The notes under the pieces: generated by a model
Database searches by the model: none
Seen by the model: only the letters and a program-made list of their open reading frames with translations
Told to the model about the DNA's origin: nothing
Source of the DNA: Micromonospora nigra
Lineage (GTDB): Bacteria > Actinomycetota > Actinomycetes > Mycobacteriales > Micromonosporaceae
DNA length: 64,000 nucleotides
Reading direction: 5' to 3'
Assembly: GCF_900091585.1 (NCBI RefSeq)
Contig: NZ_FMHT01000003.1
Location: forward strand, 3,091,501 to 3,155,500
Made by a program: the position numbers and the translations under genes
Shown: in pieces, positions 46,871 through 58,328 of the stretch
Layout of the letters: every line of letters starts with the position of its first letter
Position numbering within the stretch: the stretch's first letter is position 1

Positions 46871-48291
46871 CGGCTCTCCTCCTTCCGGGTGAACACGGCG
46901 AGCTGGGTCGGCGTACCGACCTCGGGGTCGTCGTCGCCGACGCCCCGCCGCACGACGGTGTAGCCGTACGTCCCGGCGACCCGGGCCGTCCACTCGGCGA
47001 ACTCGGCGCGGGACCACTCGAAGCGGTGGTCCGGATGCCGGAACCCTCCCGCCGGCAGGCCCTCGTAGCGCACGTTGTACTCCACGTTCGGGGTGGTCAC
47101 CACGACCGTGACCGGCCGGGCGTGACCGAACACGGCGTCCTCCAACGCCGGTAGGCGCGGCGGGTCGACGTGCTCGACCACCTCCATCAGCACGGCGGCG
47201 TCGTAGCCCCGCAGCCGGTCGTCCCGGTAGGTCAGCGCCGACTGCCACAGGCTGATCCGGTCGCGCTGTCGCTGCGGCAGCCGGTCCAGGCGCAGCCGAC
47301 GGGCCGCGACATCGAGTACGTGAGGTGCCACGTCGGTGCCGACGACCTCGGTGAACCGGCGGTCGCCGACCAGCGTCGCCAGCAGCGCACCCCCACCGCA
47401 GCCCAGGTCCAACACCCGGGTGGCCCCCGCCTCCACCAGTGCGGCGTGCACCGCCTCCCGGCGGAGCGCGGCCAGCGGCGGCCGGGGTGCGACCACGTCC
47501 CTGTCGTCGACGTTCTCCTCGACGGGCGGCTCGTCGGTGGGCTGCTGGGCGGCCAGGCGGGCCAGCGCGTCGCCCGCCAGGGCACGTCGGTGGGCCAGGT
47601 AACGGCGGGCGATCAACCCGCGTTCCGGGTGCTCGGCCAGCCAGCCGGCACCCGCCCGCAGCAGCTTGTCCACCTCGTCGGGAGCCACCCAGTAGTGCTT
47701 CGCGTCGTCCAGGACGGGCAGCAGCACGTACAGGTGGTTGAGCGCGTCGGCGACCCGCCGCGTGCCGGTCAGGGTCAGGTCGACGTACCGGCTGTCGCCC
47801 CACTCCGGGTAACGCTCGTCGAGCGGGATCGGCGTGGCGGTCACCGCCCAGCCGAGCGGGGTGAACAGCCGGGTCGCCACGTCCGCGCCGCCCCGGCAGC
47901 GCAGCACCGGCACCCGTACCTCCAGCGGAACGGCGGTGGCGGCCAGTTCCGGCCGGTCCCGGGACTCGCCGCGCAGCGCCGAGCGGTACACCCGCGACAG
48001 CGCCGACGCGAGGAGGCTGGATGCCGCGTAGGGGCGGTCGTTGACGTACCGCCCCAGGGTGAAGCCCTCCGGGGCCGACGCCCGCCCGCCCCGCCCCCGC
48101 GCGGCGGCCAGCTTCAGCGGGTCGACGTCCAGCAGCAGGGCGGCGGTGCAGCGCTGCTCGCCGGCCTCCGGGTAGAACACGTGCGCGGTGCCGACCGGCA
48201 CGTCGAAGGCGTGCACCCGGTCGGGATGCTTGACCAGCAGGTGCCCGAGGTCGGTCGCGGGCTGGTGCGTGGTGGTGAGGGTGAGCAGCAC
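46867..48291 (-). CDS. Hen1 3'-terminal RNA ribose 2'-O-methyltransferase
   Basis: A 474-residue bacterial Hen1. The N-terminal half (TLTTTHQPATDLGHLLVKHPDR) is the family-specific domain that supports Pnkp ligation. The C-terminal half is a SAM methyltransferase with VLDLGCGGGALL (about 292) and a metal site EVVEHVD (about 367) with TTPNVEYN. It methylates the 2'-OH at the break so the repaired RNA resists a second cut. GTG start at 48291. Pnkp follows in overlap, forming the repair operon. Confidence 0.94.
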   Translation of the reverse strand: MLLTLTTTHQPATDLGHLLVKHPDRVHAFDVPVGTAHVFYPEAGEQRCTAALLLDVDPLKLAAARGRGGRASAPEGFTLGRYVNDRPYAASSLLASALSRVYRSALRGESRDRPELAATAVPLEVRVPVLRCRGGADVATRLFTPLGWAVTATPIPLDERYPEWGDSRYVDLTLTGTRRVADALNHLYVLLPVLDDAKHYWVAPDEVDKLLRAGAGWLAEHPERGLIARRYLAHRRALAGDALARLAAQQPTDEPPVEENVDDRDVVAPRPPLAALRREAVHAALVEAGATRVLDLGCGGGALLATLVGDRRFTEVVGTDVAPHVLDVAARRLRLDRLPQRQRDRISLWQSALTYRDDRLRGYDAAVLMEVVEHVDPPRLPALEDAVFGHARPVTVVVTTPNVEYNVRYEGLPAGGFRHPDHRFEWSRAEFAEWTARVAGTYGYTVVRRGVGDDDPEVGTPTQLAVFTRKEESR

Positions 48292-48400
48292 CCGCCCATG
48301 GTGGCAGCTCTGTCGATCTTGCGTCGTCCCGTTTTCGGTTGCCCCCGCGGGCCCCGTTGATCAGGATCACCCGCTCGGCCGCCCTCGCCGTGGTGGGTCG

Positions 48401-48613
48401 TCAGCGGTAGTCGTCCTCGTCGGCGGTGACCACCCGCGCCTGCTCCATCGCGTCCCAGTCGTCGACCTCCAGGCCGCGGTGCGGCTCGACGTCGCCCTCG
48501 GCCGGTTCGACCGTCGCGGCCTGCTCGACCGCGTCGGGCGCCGATGCCTCCAGGTCGCGTTCCTCCGGGGCGAGGTGGTCGCTCGGGGTGAAGTCCTCGT
48601 CGGGCTGACCCAT
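48401..48613 (-). CDS. Small acidic protein, 70 residues
   Basis: ATG at 48613 with a GGGAGA box seven bases away gives an acidic protein: MGQPDEDFTPSDHLAPEERD followed by Glu/Asp/Ala-rich sequence and ending VVTADEDDYR. It has no Cys, signal or membrane helix. Related short acidic actinobacterial proteins are unannotated. It is upstream of Hen1 on the same strand with a 109-base gap, so co-transcription is possible but not shown. Confidence 0.6.
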   Translation of the reverse strand: MGQPDEDFTPSDHLAPEERDLEASAPDAVEQAATVEPAEGDVEPHRGLEVDDWDAMEQARVVTADEDDYR

Positions 48614-48899
48614 ACCAGTTTCTCCCGGGATCTCGACGGACGTTTCCCCACACACCGTACGGGCTGCCCTCGTTCGCCGCTCGGCACGGGGACAACCCGA
48701 TCCGGCCGAATCGGCCCACCGGGTCGGACGCCCGGTGCCAGGATGGGGCGGTGGGTGTGGTCGCGGTGCGCACTCCACGGGTCGGTTGTGGCCGGGTGGC
48801 CCCGCTGCGGGATACTGCCCGCGGAGGACAGCGCGGTCCGGCGCACCATGGACGACAGCGGCCAGCACGGCCGACAGCGGTAAGTAAGGAGCGCATCAC

Positions 48900-49922
48900 A
48901 TGCCCATCGCTTCCCCCGAGGTCTACGCGGAGATGCTGGACCGCGCCAAGGCCGGCCGGTTCGCGTACCCCGCGATCAACGTGACGTCCTCGCAGACCCT
49001 GAACGCGGCACTGAAGGGCTTCGCCGACGCGGAGAGCGACGGCATCATCCAGGTTTCCACCGGCGGCGCGGAGTACCTCTCGGGCCCCTCCGTGAAGGAC
49101 ATGGTCACCGGTGCGGTGGCGTTCGCCGCCTACGCCCACGAGGTCGCCAAGAAGTACCCGGTCAACATCGCACTGCACACCGACCACTGCCCGAAGGACA
49201 AGCTGGACAAGTTCGTCCGGCCCCTGATGCAGATCTCCAAGGAGCGGGTGGCCGCCGGCCAGGAGCCGCTGTTCCAGTCGCACATGTGGGACGGCTCGGC
49301 CGTGCCGGTGGCGGAGAACCTGGAGATCGCCGCCGAGCTGCTCGACCGGGCCGCCGAGGCCAAGATCGTCCTGGAGATCGAGGTCGGCGTCGTCGGTGGC
49401 GAGGAGGACGGCGTCGAGAACGCCATCAACGACAAGCTCTACACCACCGTCGAGGACGGCCTGGCGATGGTCGAGGCCCTCGGTCTGGGCGAGAAGGGCC
49501 GCTACATGGCGGCGCTGACCTTCGGCAACGTGCACGGCGTCTACAAGCCGGGCAACGTCAAGCTGCGTCCGGAGATCCTCAACCAGATCCAGGAGGCGGT
49601 GGGCGCCAAGTACGGCAAGGAGAAGCCGCTCAGCCTGGTGTTCCACGGTGGGTCCGGCTCGCTGCTGTCGGAGATCCGCGAGGCGCTCGACTACGGCGTC
49701 GTGAAGATGAACATCGACACCGACACCCAGTACACCTTCTCCCGGCCCGTCGCGGACCACATGTTCCGCAACTACGACGGCGTCCTGAAGGTCGACGGCG
49801 AGGTCGGCAACAAGAAGATGTACGACCCGCGGGTCTGGGGCAAGGCCGCCGAGGCCGGCATGGCCACCCGGGTCGCCGAGGCCTGCGAGCACCTGCGCTC
49901 CAGCGGCACCCGGATGAAGTGA
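48900..49922 (+). CDS. fba: Class II fructose-bisphosphate aldolase
   Basis: A 340-residue zinc aldolase. The NVTSSQTLNAALKGFADAESD segment, HTDHCPKDK (zinc His), EIEVGVVGGEEDG, GNVHGVYKPGNV (zinc His) and FHGGSGS (zinc His and phosphate loop) are all present. It splits fructose 1,6-bisphosphate in glycolysis. The ATG at 48900 has AAGGAG eight bases upstream. A GATACT box at 48811-48816 fits a -10. The 286-base upstream gap shows no other gene. Confidence 0.96.
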   Translation: MPIASPEVYAEMLDRAKAGRFAYPAINVTSSQTLNAALKGFADAESDGIIQVSTGGAEYLSGPSVKDMVTGAVAFAAYAHEVAKKYPVNIALHTDHCPKDKLDKFVRPLMQISKERVAAGQEPLFQSHMWDGSAVPVAENLEIAAELLDRAAEAKIVLEIEVGVVGGEEDGVENAINDKLYTTVEDGLAMVEALGLGEKGRYMAALTFGNVHGVYKPGNVKLRPEILNQIQEAVGAKYGKEKPLSLVFHGGSGSLLSEIREALDYGVVKMNIDTDTQYTFSRPVADHMFRNYDGVLKVDGEVGNKKMYDPRVWGKAAEAGMATRVAEACEHLRSSGTRMK

Positions 49923-49937
49923 CGCGCTGACGCGTAC

Positions 49938-49978
49938 CGCCGACGGCCGGTCCCACACCTCGGGGCCGGCCGTCGGCG
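49938..49978. terminator. Bidirectional hairpin between aldolase and LOG genes
   Basis: A 13-base-pair stem (49938-49950 with 49966-49978) and 15-base loop sit 16 bases after the aldolase stop and five bases beyond the convergent LOG stop. Confidence 0.7.
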
Positions 49979-49982
49979 TGTG

Positions 49983-51263
49983 CTAGACCCCGATGAGCAG
50001 CCGGGCCGCCTCGTACGCGTCGTCGGTCAGGTGCACGGTGCCCGACAGGTCGCCGAACGGCGAGGCCGCCAGCAACGGGCGCAGCAACGTCTCCACCGGC
50101 AGCTCCCGCGTCCAGTACGCGCGATCCAGGAACACGTACGCGCCGCTGGCCCCGTCGGTGCCGTAGTACGTCTTCGTGGCTGCCTGGAACACCTCCTGCA
50201 CGGTGCCGGCCCGGCCCGGCGCGAACACGATCCCGCCCCGGGCCAGCCGCAGGATGGTGTCCTCCCGGATGGCGTTGGAGAAGTACTTCGCGATCCGGCC
50301 GGCGAACAGGTTGGCCGGCTCGTGACCGTAGAGCCAGGTGGGGATCGCCAGCCCACCGCAGCGGGCCCAGTCCAGTTCCCCGACCGCCAGGCTGGCGCTG
50401 TCGGCGCGCGACGCCGCAGCCGGGTCCGTGCCGTTCGGCGGTGGCGCGACGGTCGGGCCGCACCGTTCCCGTACCCGCAGCGCCACCGCCGTGTAGCGGT
50501 CGTGGTCGGTGAAGTCGGGCGCGGTGCCGAGCAGGTCGATCGCCTCGGACAGTGCCTCGTCCGGCCGCAGCGCCAGGTACGCCCCCAGGTTCGCGGCCTC
50601 CATCACGCCGGGACCGCCGCCGGTGACCACCAGCCGGTCGGCCCGCGCCAGCTCCCGGCCCAGCACGGCGGCCATCCGGTACGGCGCGCTGCCGCGCGGC
50701 ACCGCGTGTCCGCCCATCACGCCCACCACCGACTGCGGCCCGTGGGTGGCCAGCCAGGCCCGGGTGGCGTCGCCCAGGGCGTTGTCCACCCCGTGGTCGT
50801 GCAACCGCTGGCCGAGCGCCTCCCGCACCTCCGGCAGCGCCCCGCCGTGGGCGCGGAAGTGCGCGTACACCCGGGTGTCGTACATGCCGGCGAAGCCGCC
50901 CTCGGCGAAGCCGGCGGCCAGTTCCTCCGGCGTGTAGAGGTGGGTGGGCTGGGTCGGGTACGGCAGCTCGGAGAAGGGCGGCACCACGTCGGCGCGTCGC
51001 CGGACCAGGTCGGCACCGACCTCCCGGGTGGCGAACCGGCAGCCCACGAAGAGCGCGTCGGTCACGTCGACCCCGGTGAGGTCGGGTACGGGGTCGAGAT
51101 CGAGTCGCAGGCCCTGCACGGTCAGCCCGGCCAGGCTGCCGGTCGCCAGCTGCCGGTCGAAGTCGGCGCGGGTCTCGATCTCGGTGCGGGTGTGCGGCTC
51201 GATGATGTCCGCGGGTGGTGGGGTCGGCACCTGGCCATCCTGCCCGGCCAGGTCAACCGCCAC
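49983..51263 (-). CDS. LOG-family protein, long form
   Basis: A 426-residue Rossmann protein of the LOG/lysine-decarboxylase-like superfamily: VVGVMGGHAVPRG, VVTGGGPGVMEAANLGAYLA and the PGRAGTVQEVF variant of PGGxGTxxE. LOG enzymes release cytokinin bases or nucleobases from 5'-monophosphates. An N-terminal extension of about 170 residues, including a short beta repeat (GLTVQGLRLDLDPVPDLTGVDV), distinguishes this long form. GTG start at 51263, divergent from DUF3151. Confidence 0.85.
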   Translation of the reverse strand: MAVDLAGQDGQVPTPPPADIIEPHTRTEIETRADFDRQLATGSLAGLTVQGLRLDLDPVPDLTGVDVTDALFVGCRFATREVGADLVRRRADVVPPFSELPYPTQPTHLYTPEELAAGFAEGGFAGMYDTRVYAHFRAHGGALPEVREALGQRLHDHGVDNALGDATRAWLATHGPQSVVGVMGGHAVPRGSAPYRMAAVLGRELARADRLVVTGGGPGVMEAANLGAYLALRPDEALSEAIDLLGTAPDFTDHDRYTAVALRVRERCGPTVAPPPNGTDPAAASRADSASLAVGELDWARCGGLAIPTWLYGHEPANLFAGRIAKYFSNAIREDTILRLARGGIVFAPGRAGTVQEVFQAATKTYYGTDGASGAYVFLDRAYWTRELPVETLLRPLLAASPFGDLSGTVHLTDDAYEAARLLIGV

Positions 51264-51439
51264 ACCTCACCCACCCGGCGACTGCACCCGCACCGTGCCA
51301 CCCGCTCCCTCCCCGCCGACGCGCCAGCCGGCGCGGACGGCACCGGCGGCCGTGGGAGTGACCAACTCCCCAGCCGTTCGGCCAGGCGGCTCGCCGGACC
51401 CCCTCGCGTGTCGCCCCGCGAAGCGGGTTGAATGGGACG

Positions 51440-51868
51440 ATGCAGAACCTGTTGCCTGAGCCTCCCGCCACACTCCTACCTGCCCACGACGAAGCCGACG
51501 CCGCTCTGGGCGCGGCCGAGCGGGCCGGCAGCGACGAGAAGTTCGCCGACGTGGCGGCCCGCTTCCCGACCTACAGCGCGGGGTGGGCGGCGCTGGCGGC
51601 CCGGGCGTTCGCCGCGAGCCAGGTCGTCCCGGCGTACGCGTTCGCCCGCACCGGCTACCACCGGGGCCTCGACCAGCTGCGCCGCAGCGGCTGGAAGGGG
51701 CACGGTCCGGTGCCCTGGTCGCACGAGCCGAACCGGGGCTTCCTGCGCTGCCTCTACCTGCTGTCCCGGGCTGCCGACGCCATCGGCGAGGCCGACGAGG
51801 CGGCCCGCTGCGCGCAGTTCCTCCGCGACTGTGATCCCGCCGCCGCAGACGCGCTCGCCAGCAACTGA
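51440..51868 (+). CDS. DUF3151 family protein
   Basis: A 142-residue soluble protein starting MQNLLPEPPATLLPAHDEAD, with FPTYSAGWAALAARAF, AYAFARTGYHRGLDQLR and a TPR-like C-terminal helix pair (LYLLSRAADAIGEADEAARCAQFL). Matches DUF3151, which often neighbours the class II aldolase gene in actinobacteria, as here. ATG at 51440 was chosen over TTG at 51428 because the family starts MxxxLLPxP. Function unknown. Confidence 0.85.
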   Translation: MQNLLPEPPATLLPAHDEADAALGAAERAGSDEKFADVAARFPTYSAGWAALAARAFAASQVVPAYAFARTGYHRGLDQLRRSGWKGHGPVPWSHEPNRGFLRCLYLLSRAADAIGEADEAARCAQFLRDCDPAAADALASN

Positions 51869-51894
51869 CCAGCACACCGGCGTCGGCCGGCACA

Positions 51895-51928
51895 CGGACC
51901 GCCCGGGGCGTCGTCGCCGGGCGGTCCG
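51895..51928 (+). terminator. Hairpin terminator after DUF3151
   Basis: A 12-base-pair stem (51895-51906 with 51917-51928) and 10-base loop follow the stop by 26 bases. Downstream, GCGGTCCGTGTG-like words recur near 51921, 51953 and 51978. Confidence 0.55.
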
Positions 51929-52021
51929 CGTGTCGGGCCCCCGTCCGGTGGCGCAGTCCGTGTCGTCCGCGCCAGGCGGTCCGTGTGCCGTACCCCGGTC
52001 CGGGGGTCGTGCAGCCCGTCC

Positions 52022-52054
52022 CGTCCGCCGGCCCGGTCACCAGGCCGGCGGACG
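52022..52054 (-). terminator. Hairpin terminator after the MinD/EspI-like gene
   Basis: A 12-base-pair stem (52022-52033 with 52043-52054) begins just past the stop codon of the minus-strand ATPase gene. Confidence 0.65.
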
Positions 52055-52059
52055 TGCGC

Positions 52060-54282
52060 CTACAGGCCCTCCGCCACCGAAGCGGCGATCTTCAGCCAGG
52101 CGTCCCGGGTCGCGGCGGAGAGCTGGTTGTAGCGAATCGGCTCGCCCGTGTCGATCAGCCGCTCGTAGGGCGCGAGCAGCACCGCCCGGGTGCGGGCCGC
52201 GAAGTGCTCCTGGATCGCGGGCAGGTCGATCTCCTTGCGGGACGGTGGCATGGAGACCACGGTGACCGCCTGCCGGACGAGCCGCTGCCGCCCGCTCTGC
52301 TCCAGGTGGTCGAGCATCCGGGCGGCCGTCTCGGCGGAGTCGTTACGGGCCGACATGGTGACCACCAGCTGGTCGGTGGCGTCCATCGCGGCCTGCCAGT
52401 TCTGCGCCCGGACGTTGTTCCCGGTGTCCACGAAGATGAGCTTGTAGAAGCGGCTGACCACCTCGCGGATCTCGCCGAACGCCGACGCGGTCAACATCTC
52501 GCCGCCGGTGGCCGACTCGTCCGAGGCGAGCACGTCGAACATGCCCTCGCCCTGTGAACGTACGTACTGGGACAGGTCGCCGACCCGTCCGTGCGCGCCA
52601 TGGAACTGCCCCAGGTCGCGCAGCAGATCCCGCACCGTACGCGAGTGGAAGTCCTGCTGGGCCCGCATGCCCAGGGTGCCCTGGGTCTCGTTGTTGTCCC
52701 AGGCCAGCACGTACCCGCCGCGCTTCTGCCCGAAGGTCATCGCGAGCAGCAGGATCGCCACCGTCTTGCCGGCCCCGCCCTTCGGGTTGACGACGGTGAC
52801 CTGGCGCAGCCCGCCGAAGTTGCGGCGTACCGTCTCGATGTCCCGCTTGAGCTCCTGCTCGTGCCGGCCGGGCGCGAGCTTCACCAGCCCGGTCTTGTTG
52901 ACCATCGCGCGGACGCCCATCGTGGCGACCGGGTCGGCGGGGCGAACCTGCCGGCGGCGGGCGAAGTCCTCGGCCGTCGGCGCCGCGCCGGCGTCCGGGT
53001 TCCAGGCCGGCTCCGGGTAGGCGGGTGCGGGTGGCCGGGCCGTCTCGTTCGGCGGGTACCCCGGCGGCGGCGCACCACCCGCCGCCCCCTGCTGCCACGG
53101 CATCGGGTGGCCCCAGGCGGGCTGGGGCGGGAACGGACCGGGCGGCGCCGGCGTGGGCTGCTGCCCCGGCACGGACGCGGATCCGTAGGCCGGGCCGGGC
53201 GGCGGTGTCGCCGGCGTGCCGGGCTGGCCGGGCGACCCTGCGACGGGCGTGCCGGGCTGGCCGGGCGACGGCGCGACGGGTGTGCCGGACGTTGCGGCGG
53301 CGGGCGTGCCCGGCGGTCCGGGCGACGGGGGCAGGGGCGCGCCCGACAGGCCGGACCGGGGCGGGTCGGGTGTGGTCAAGCCGACCTGCGGGTCGGGTGC
53401 CGTGGGAAGGTACGTCGCCGGGGCGGCCCACGTCGGGGCTGGCGGGACGTCGGCGCTGCGCGGGGCAGCGGTTTCCGGGGCCGTACGCTGCGGCGGCTGC
53501 GCCCACGGCGACTGCGGCGCGCGAGGCGCGGACCCGTCGCCGATCCGATCGTCGTCGTTGCCGGACGGCCCGGCGTCCGGCGATCCGCTGCCGACTCCCG
53601 GCACCGTGCTCCCGCCCGCCAGAACAGGGCTGTCGGCCGGGTTCCCGGCGGTCGGCACCGGGTTCCCGGCCGTCGGGCCTGTGGGCCGGGCCGGGGCGGC
53701 GGCGTCCCGGTCGGGCTCCGCTTCCGTCGTACCGCCGCTGGCGGCGGCCGGGTCGGTCGCGGAGACGACCTCTCCGGCCGGAGTCAGGGCGGTCGGCTGG
53801 TCGAGGGTGAACGGCAGATCGAGGTCGACGGGGGCGGGGGCGGGGGCGGGCGGCACCGGGCCGACCGACGCCGACGGTACCGGCGGACCTCCGTGCACAG
53901 CCGTGCCCCCGAAGGGTTGCCCGCCGTGTCGAGCGGCCGGGCTGCCGTAGGGGTACGGGCCGGGCGCGTCCGGGCCTGGCCCGTCGGCCGGTGGCGGCAC
54001 CGTGCCGCGACCCACGTGTCCGGCGGCCCAGCCGCTGGCCGGCGGCTCGTCCGTCAGCGACGGATAGTCGACGGGGGACGGCGGCACGGCCGGCGGGTGC
54101 TGGCCGGTCCCCGGCGGCACGGCGGGCGGTCCGGGCACGCTCGGCGGCGGGGCACCCCAGGCGGGAGCGTCGAAGCCCGGTCCGGCTTCGATCTGGTCGG
54201 GCGGCCAGAGTGGTTCGATGTCCCGTTCCGGTACCCCATGCTGGCCGGCCGTGTGGGACCGGTCGGCGTTCTCGTCCACCAC
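52060..54282 (-). CDS. MinD/ParA-like ATPase with long proline-rich N-terminus (EspI-like)
   Basis: The 740-residue protein has about 430 residues of Pro/Gly/Ala-rich disorder with short repeats (PGQPGTP, TAGNPV), then a P-loop ATPase: VTVVNPKGGAGKTVAILLL (Walker A near 502), LAWDNNETQGTLG and FVDTGNNVRAQNW. This architecture resembles EspI-like proteins of type VII secretion loci, which couple a proline-rich region with a MinD-type ATPase. No ESX gene is nearby in this window. ATG at 54282; the GAGGATCC region supplies a ribosome site. Confidence 0.8.
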   Translation of the reverse strand: MVDENADRSHTAGQHGVPERDIEPLWPPDQIEAGPGFDAPAWGAPPPSVPGPPAVPPGTGQHPPAVPPSPVDYPSLTDEPPASGWAAGHVGRGTVPPPADGPGPDAPGPYPYGSPAARHGGQPFGGTAVHGGPPVPSASVGPVPPAPAPAPVDLDLPFTLDQPTALTPAGEVVSATDPAAASGGTTEAEPDRDAAAPARPTGPTAGNPVPTAGNPADSPVLAGGSTVPGVGSGSPDAGPSGNDDDRIGDGSAPRAPQSPWAQPPQRTAPETAAPRSADVPPAPTWAAPATYLPTAPDPQVGLTTPDPPRSGLSGAPLPPSPGPPGTPAAATSGTPVAPSPGQPGTPVAGSPGQPGTPATPPPGPAYGSASVPGQQPTPAPPGPFPPQPAWGHPMPWQQGAAGGAPPPGYPPNETARPPAPAYPEPAWNPDAGAAPTAEDFARRRQVRPADPVATMGVRAMVNKTGLVKLAPGRHEQELKRDIETVRRNFGGLRQVTVVNPKGGAGKTVAILLLAMTFGQKRGGYVLAWDNNETQGTLGMRAQQDFHSRTVRDLLRDLGQFHGAHGRVGDLSQYVRSQGEGMFDVLASDESATGGEMLTASAFGEIREVVSRFYKLIFVDTGNNVRAQNWQAAMDATDQLVVTMSARNDSAETAARMLDHLEQSGRQRLVRQAVTVVSMPPSRKEIDLPAIQEHFAARTRAVLLAPYERLIDTGEPIRYNQLSAATRDAWLKIAASVAEGL

Positions 54283-54358
54283 GGATCCTCCCCATTCCTC
54301 CTGCCGAGGATAGGCCCCCCGGCCGAACCGGTCAGGGCACCGAGCGGCCCCCGCCGGG

Positions 54359-56772
<2,414 letters not shown>

Positions 56773-56836
56773 CCCGTCCCACCCGGGGCGCGGTGGGAAC
56801 GGGTGGAGGGTGGGAGGTCGCGTAGGATGCCGGGTC

Positions 56837-58087
56837 GTGCGGGTTCTTCTGGTGGGTGGTGGGGGGCGGGAGCATGCGCTCGCGCTCGGGCTGGCTGACG
56901 ATCCGGGTGTGGAGGCGCTGGTCGCTGCTCCCGGGAACCCTGGCATCGCCGCCGTGGCCGAGCTGCGCGACGTGGACGCCGGTGACCCGGCCGCCGTCGC
57001 CGCGTTGGCCGTCGAGGTGCAGGCCGACCTGGTGGTGATCGGGCCGGAGGCGCCGCTGGTCGCGGGTGCCGCCGACGCCGTGCGTGCCAAGGGGATCGCC
57101 GCGTTCGGTCCGTCCGCCGAGGCCGCCCGGCTGGAGGGTTCGAAGACGTTCGCCAAGGACGTGATGACCGCCGCCGGGGTGCCCACGGCACGCGCGTACA
57201 CGTGCACCGACGAGGCGGGCACGGCGAAGGCGCTGGACGAGTTCGGCCCGCCGTACGTGGTGAAGAACGACGGCCTCGCCGCCGGTAAGGGCGTCGTCGT
57301 GACCGACGACCGCGCTGCCGCGCTGCGGCACGCCGCCGACTGCGGGCGGGTGGTGGTCGAGGAGTACCTCGCCGGCCCCGAGGTCTCCCTGTTCGTGGTC
57401 ACCGACGGCGAGGCGGCGCTGCCGCTGCTGCCCGCCCAGGACTTCAAGCGGATCGGCGACGGCGACACCGGCCCGAACACCGGCGGCATGGGGGCGTACG
57501 CCCCGCTGCCGTGGGCCCCGCCCGGTCTGGTCGACGACGTCATGCGGGACGTGGTGCACCCGACGTTGGCCGAGATGCGCCGCCGGGGCACCCCGTTCGC
57601 CGGCCTGCTCTACGTCGGGCTGGCGATCACCGCCGCCGGGCCCCGGGTGATCGAGTTCAACGCGCGCTTCGGCGACCCGGAAACGCAGGTGGTGCTCGCC
57701 CTGCTGGAGACGCCCCTGGCCGGCCTGCTGCACGCCGCCGCCACGGGCACGTTGGCCGACCACCCGCCGCTGCGCTGGCGTACGGGTGCCGCCGTGACCG
57801 TCGTGGTGGCCGCCGAGGGTTACCCGGCGACGCCGCGCACCGGCGACGTGATCACCGGCGCCGACCGTCCTGGGGTCGTCCACGCGGGCACCGCTCGCCG
57901 GGCCGCCGACGGCGCGTTGCTGTCGGCGGGCGGCCGGGTCCTCTGCGGTACGGCCGCCGGCCCCGACCTGGCCGCCGCGCGTGACGCCGCCTACGAGGTG
58001 GTACGCGGCATCGGGCTGGCCGGCTCGCAGCACCGCACCGACATCGCCGCCGCCGCCGTCGACGGACGCGTCTCCCTGCCGAACTGA
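56837..58087 (+). CDS. purD: Phosphoribosylamine-glycine ligase
   Basis: A 416-residue ATP-grasp enzyme beginning VRVLLVGGGGREHALALGLA. It contains the ATP-grasp loop YVVKNDGLAAGKGVVVTDD, LPAQDFKRIGDGDTGPNTGGMGAY and IEFNARFGDPETQ. It joins glycine to phosphoribosylamine in the second step of purine synthesis. GTG at 56837 fits the family start; an upstream in-frame start at 56810 adds only a basic stretch. Confidence 0.96.
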   Translation: MRVLLVGGGGREHALALGLADDPGVEALVAAPGNPGIAAVAELRDVDAGDPAAVAALAVEVQADLVVIGPEAPLVAGAADAVRAKGIAAFGPSAEAARLEGSKTFAKDVMTAAGVPTARAYTCTDEAGTAKALDEFGPPYVVKNDGLAAGKGVVVTDDRAAALRHAADCGRVVVEEYLAGPEVSLFVVTDGEAALPLLPAQDFKRIGDGDTGPNTGGMGAYAPLPWAPPGLVDDVMRDVVHPTLAEMRRRGTPFAGLLYVGLAITAAGPRVIEFNARFGDPETQVVLALLETPLAGLLHAAATGTLADHPPLRWRTGAAVTVVVAAEGYPATPRTGDVITGADRPGVVHAGTARRAADGALLSAGGRVLCGTAAGPDLAAARDAAYEVVRGIGLAGSQHRTDIAAAAVDGRVSLPN

Positions 58088-58328
58088 ACCCCCGCGCGGC
58101 CCCGTCGAGGCCGCCGCCTGCCCAGCCGGCCGGGACGATCCGACTGCCCCGGCCCACGGGCTACCTGGTGGCGTAGCCGTCATTCGCCGGCTTGCGGCGC
58201 GCGCCCGTCGACGTCCGGTCCCCGGGCCGTGAACACCGGCCGAGGGCGGCCGTCGTACGGCGTTGACAGGTCGTGTCACGATCATCGTGCCGCTGGACCG
58301 CCACGTCCGGCGATCGGGGGGAGGCACG

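Noticed and set aside
46871..48370. Upstream extension of the Pnkp frame across the Hen1 gene
   Set aside because: The added residues are a shifted reading of Hen1; the GTG overlapping the Hen1 stop is the true start.
58263..58328. TTG start 66 bases upstream of the YqiJ-like gene
   Set aside because: The TTG overlaps a TTGACA promoter-like box, while the GTG at 58329 has a strong ribosome site and matches the family start.
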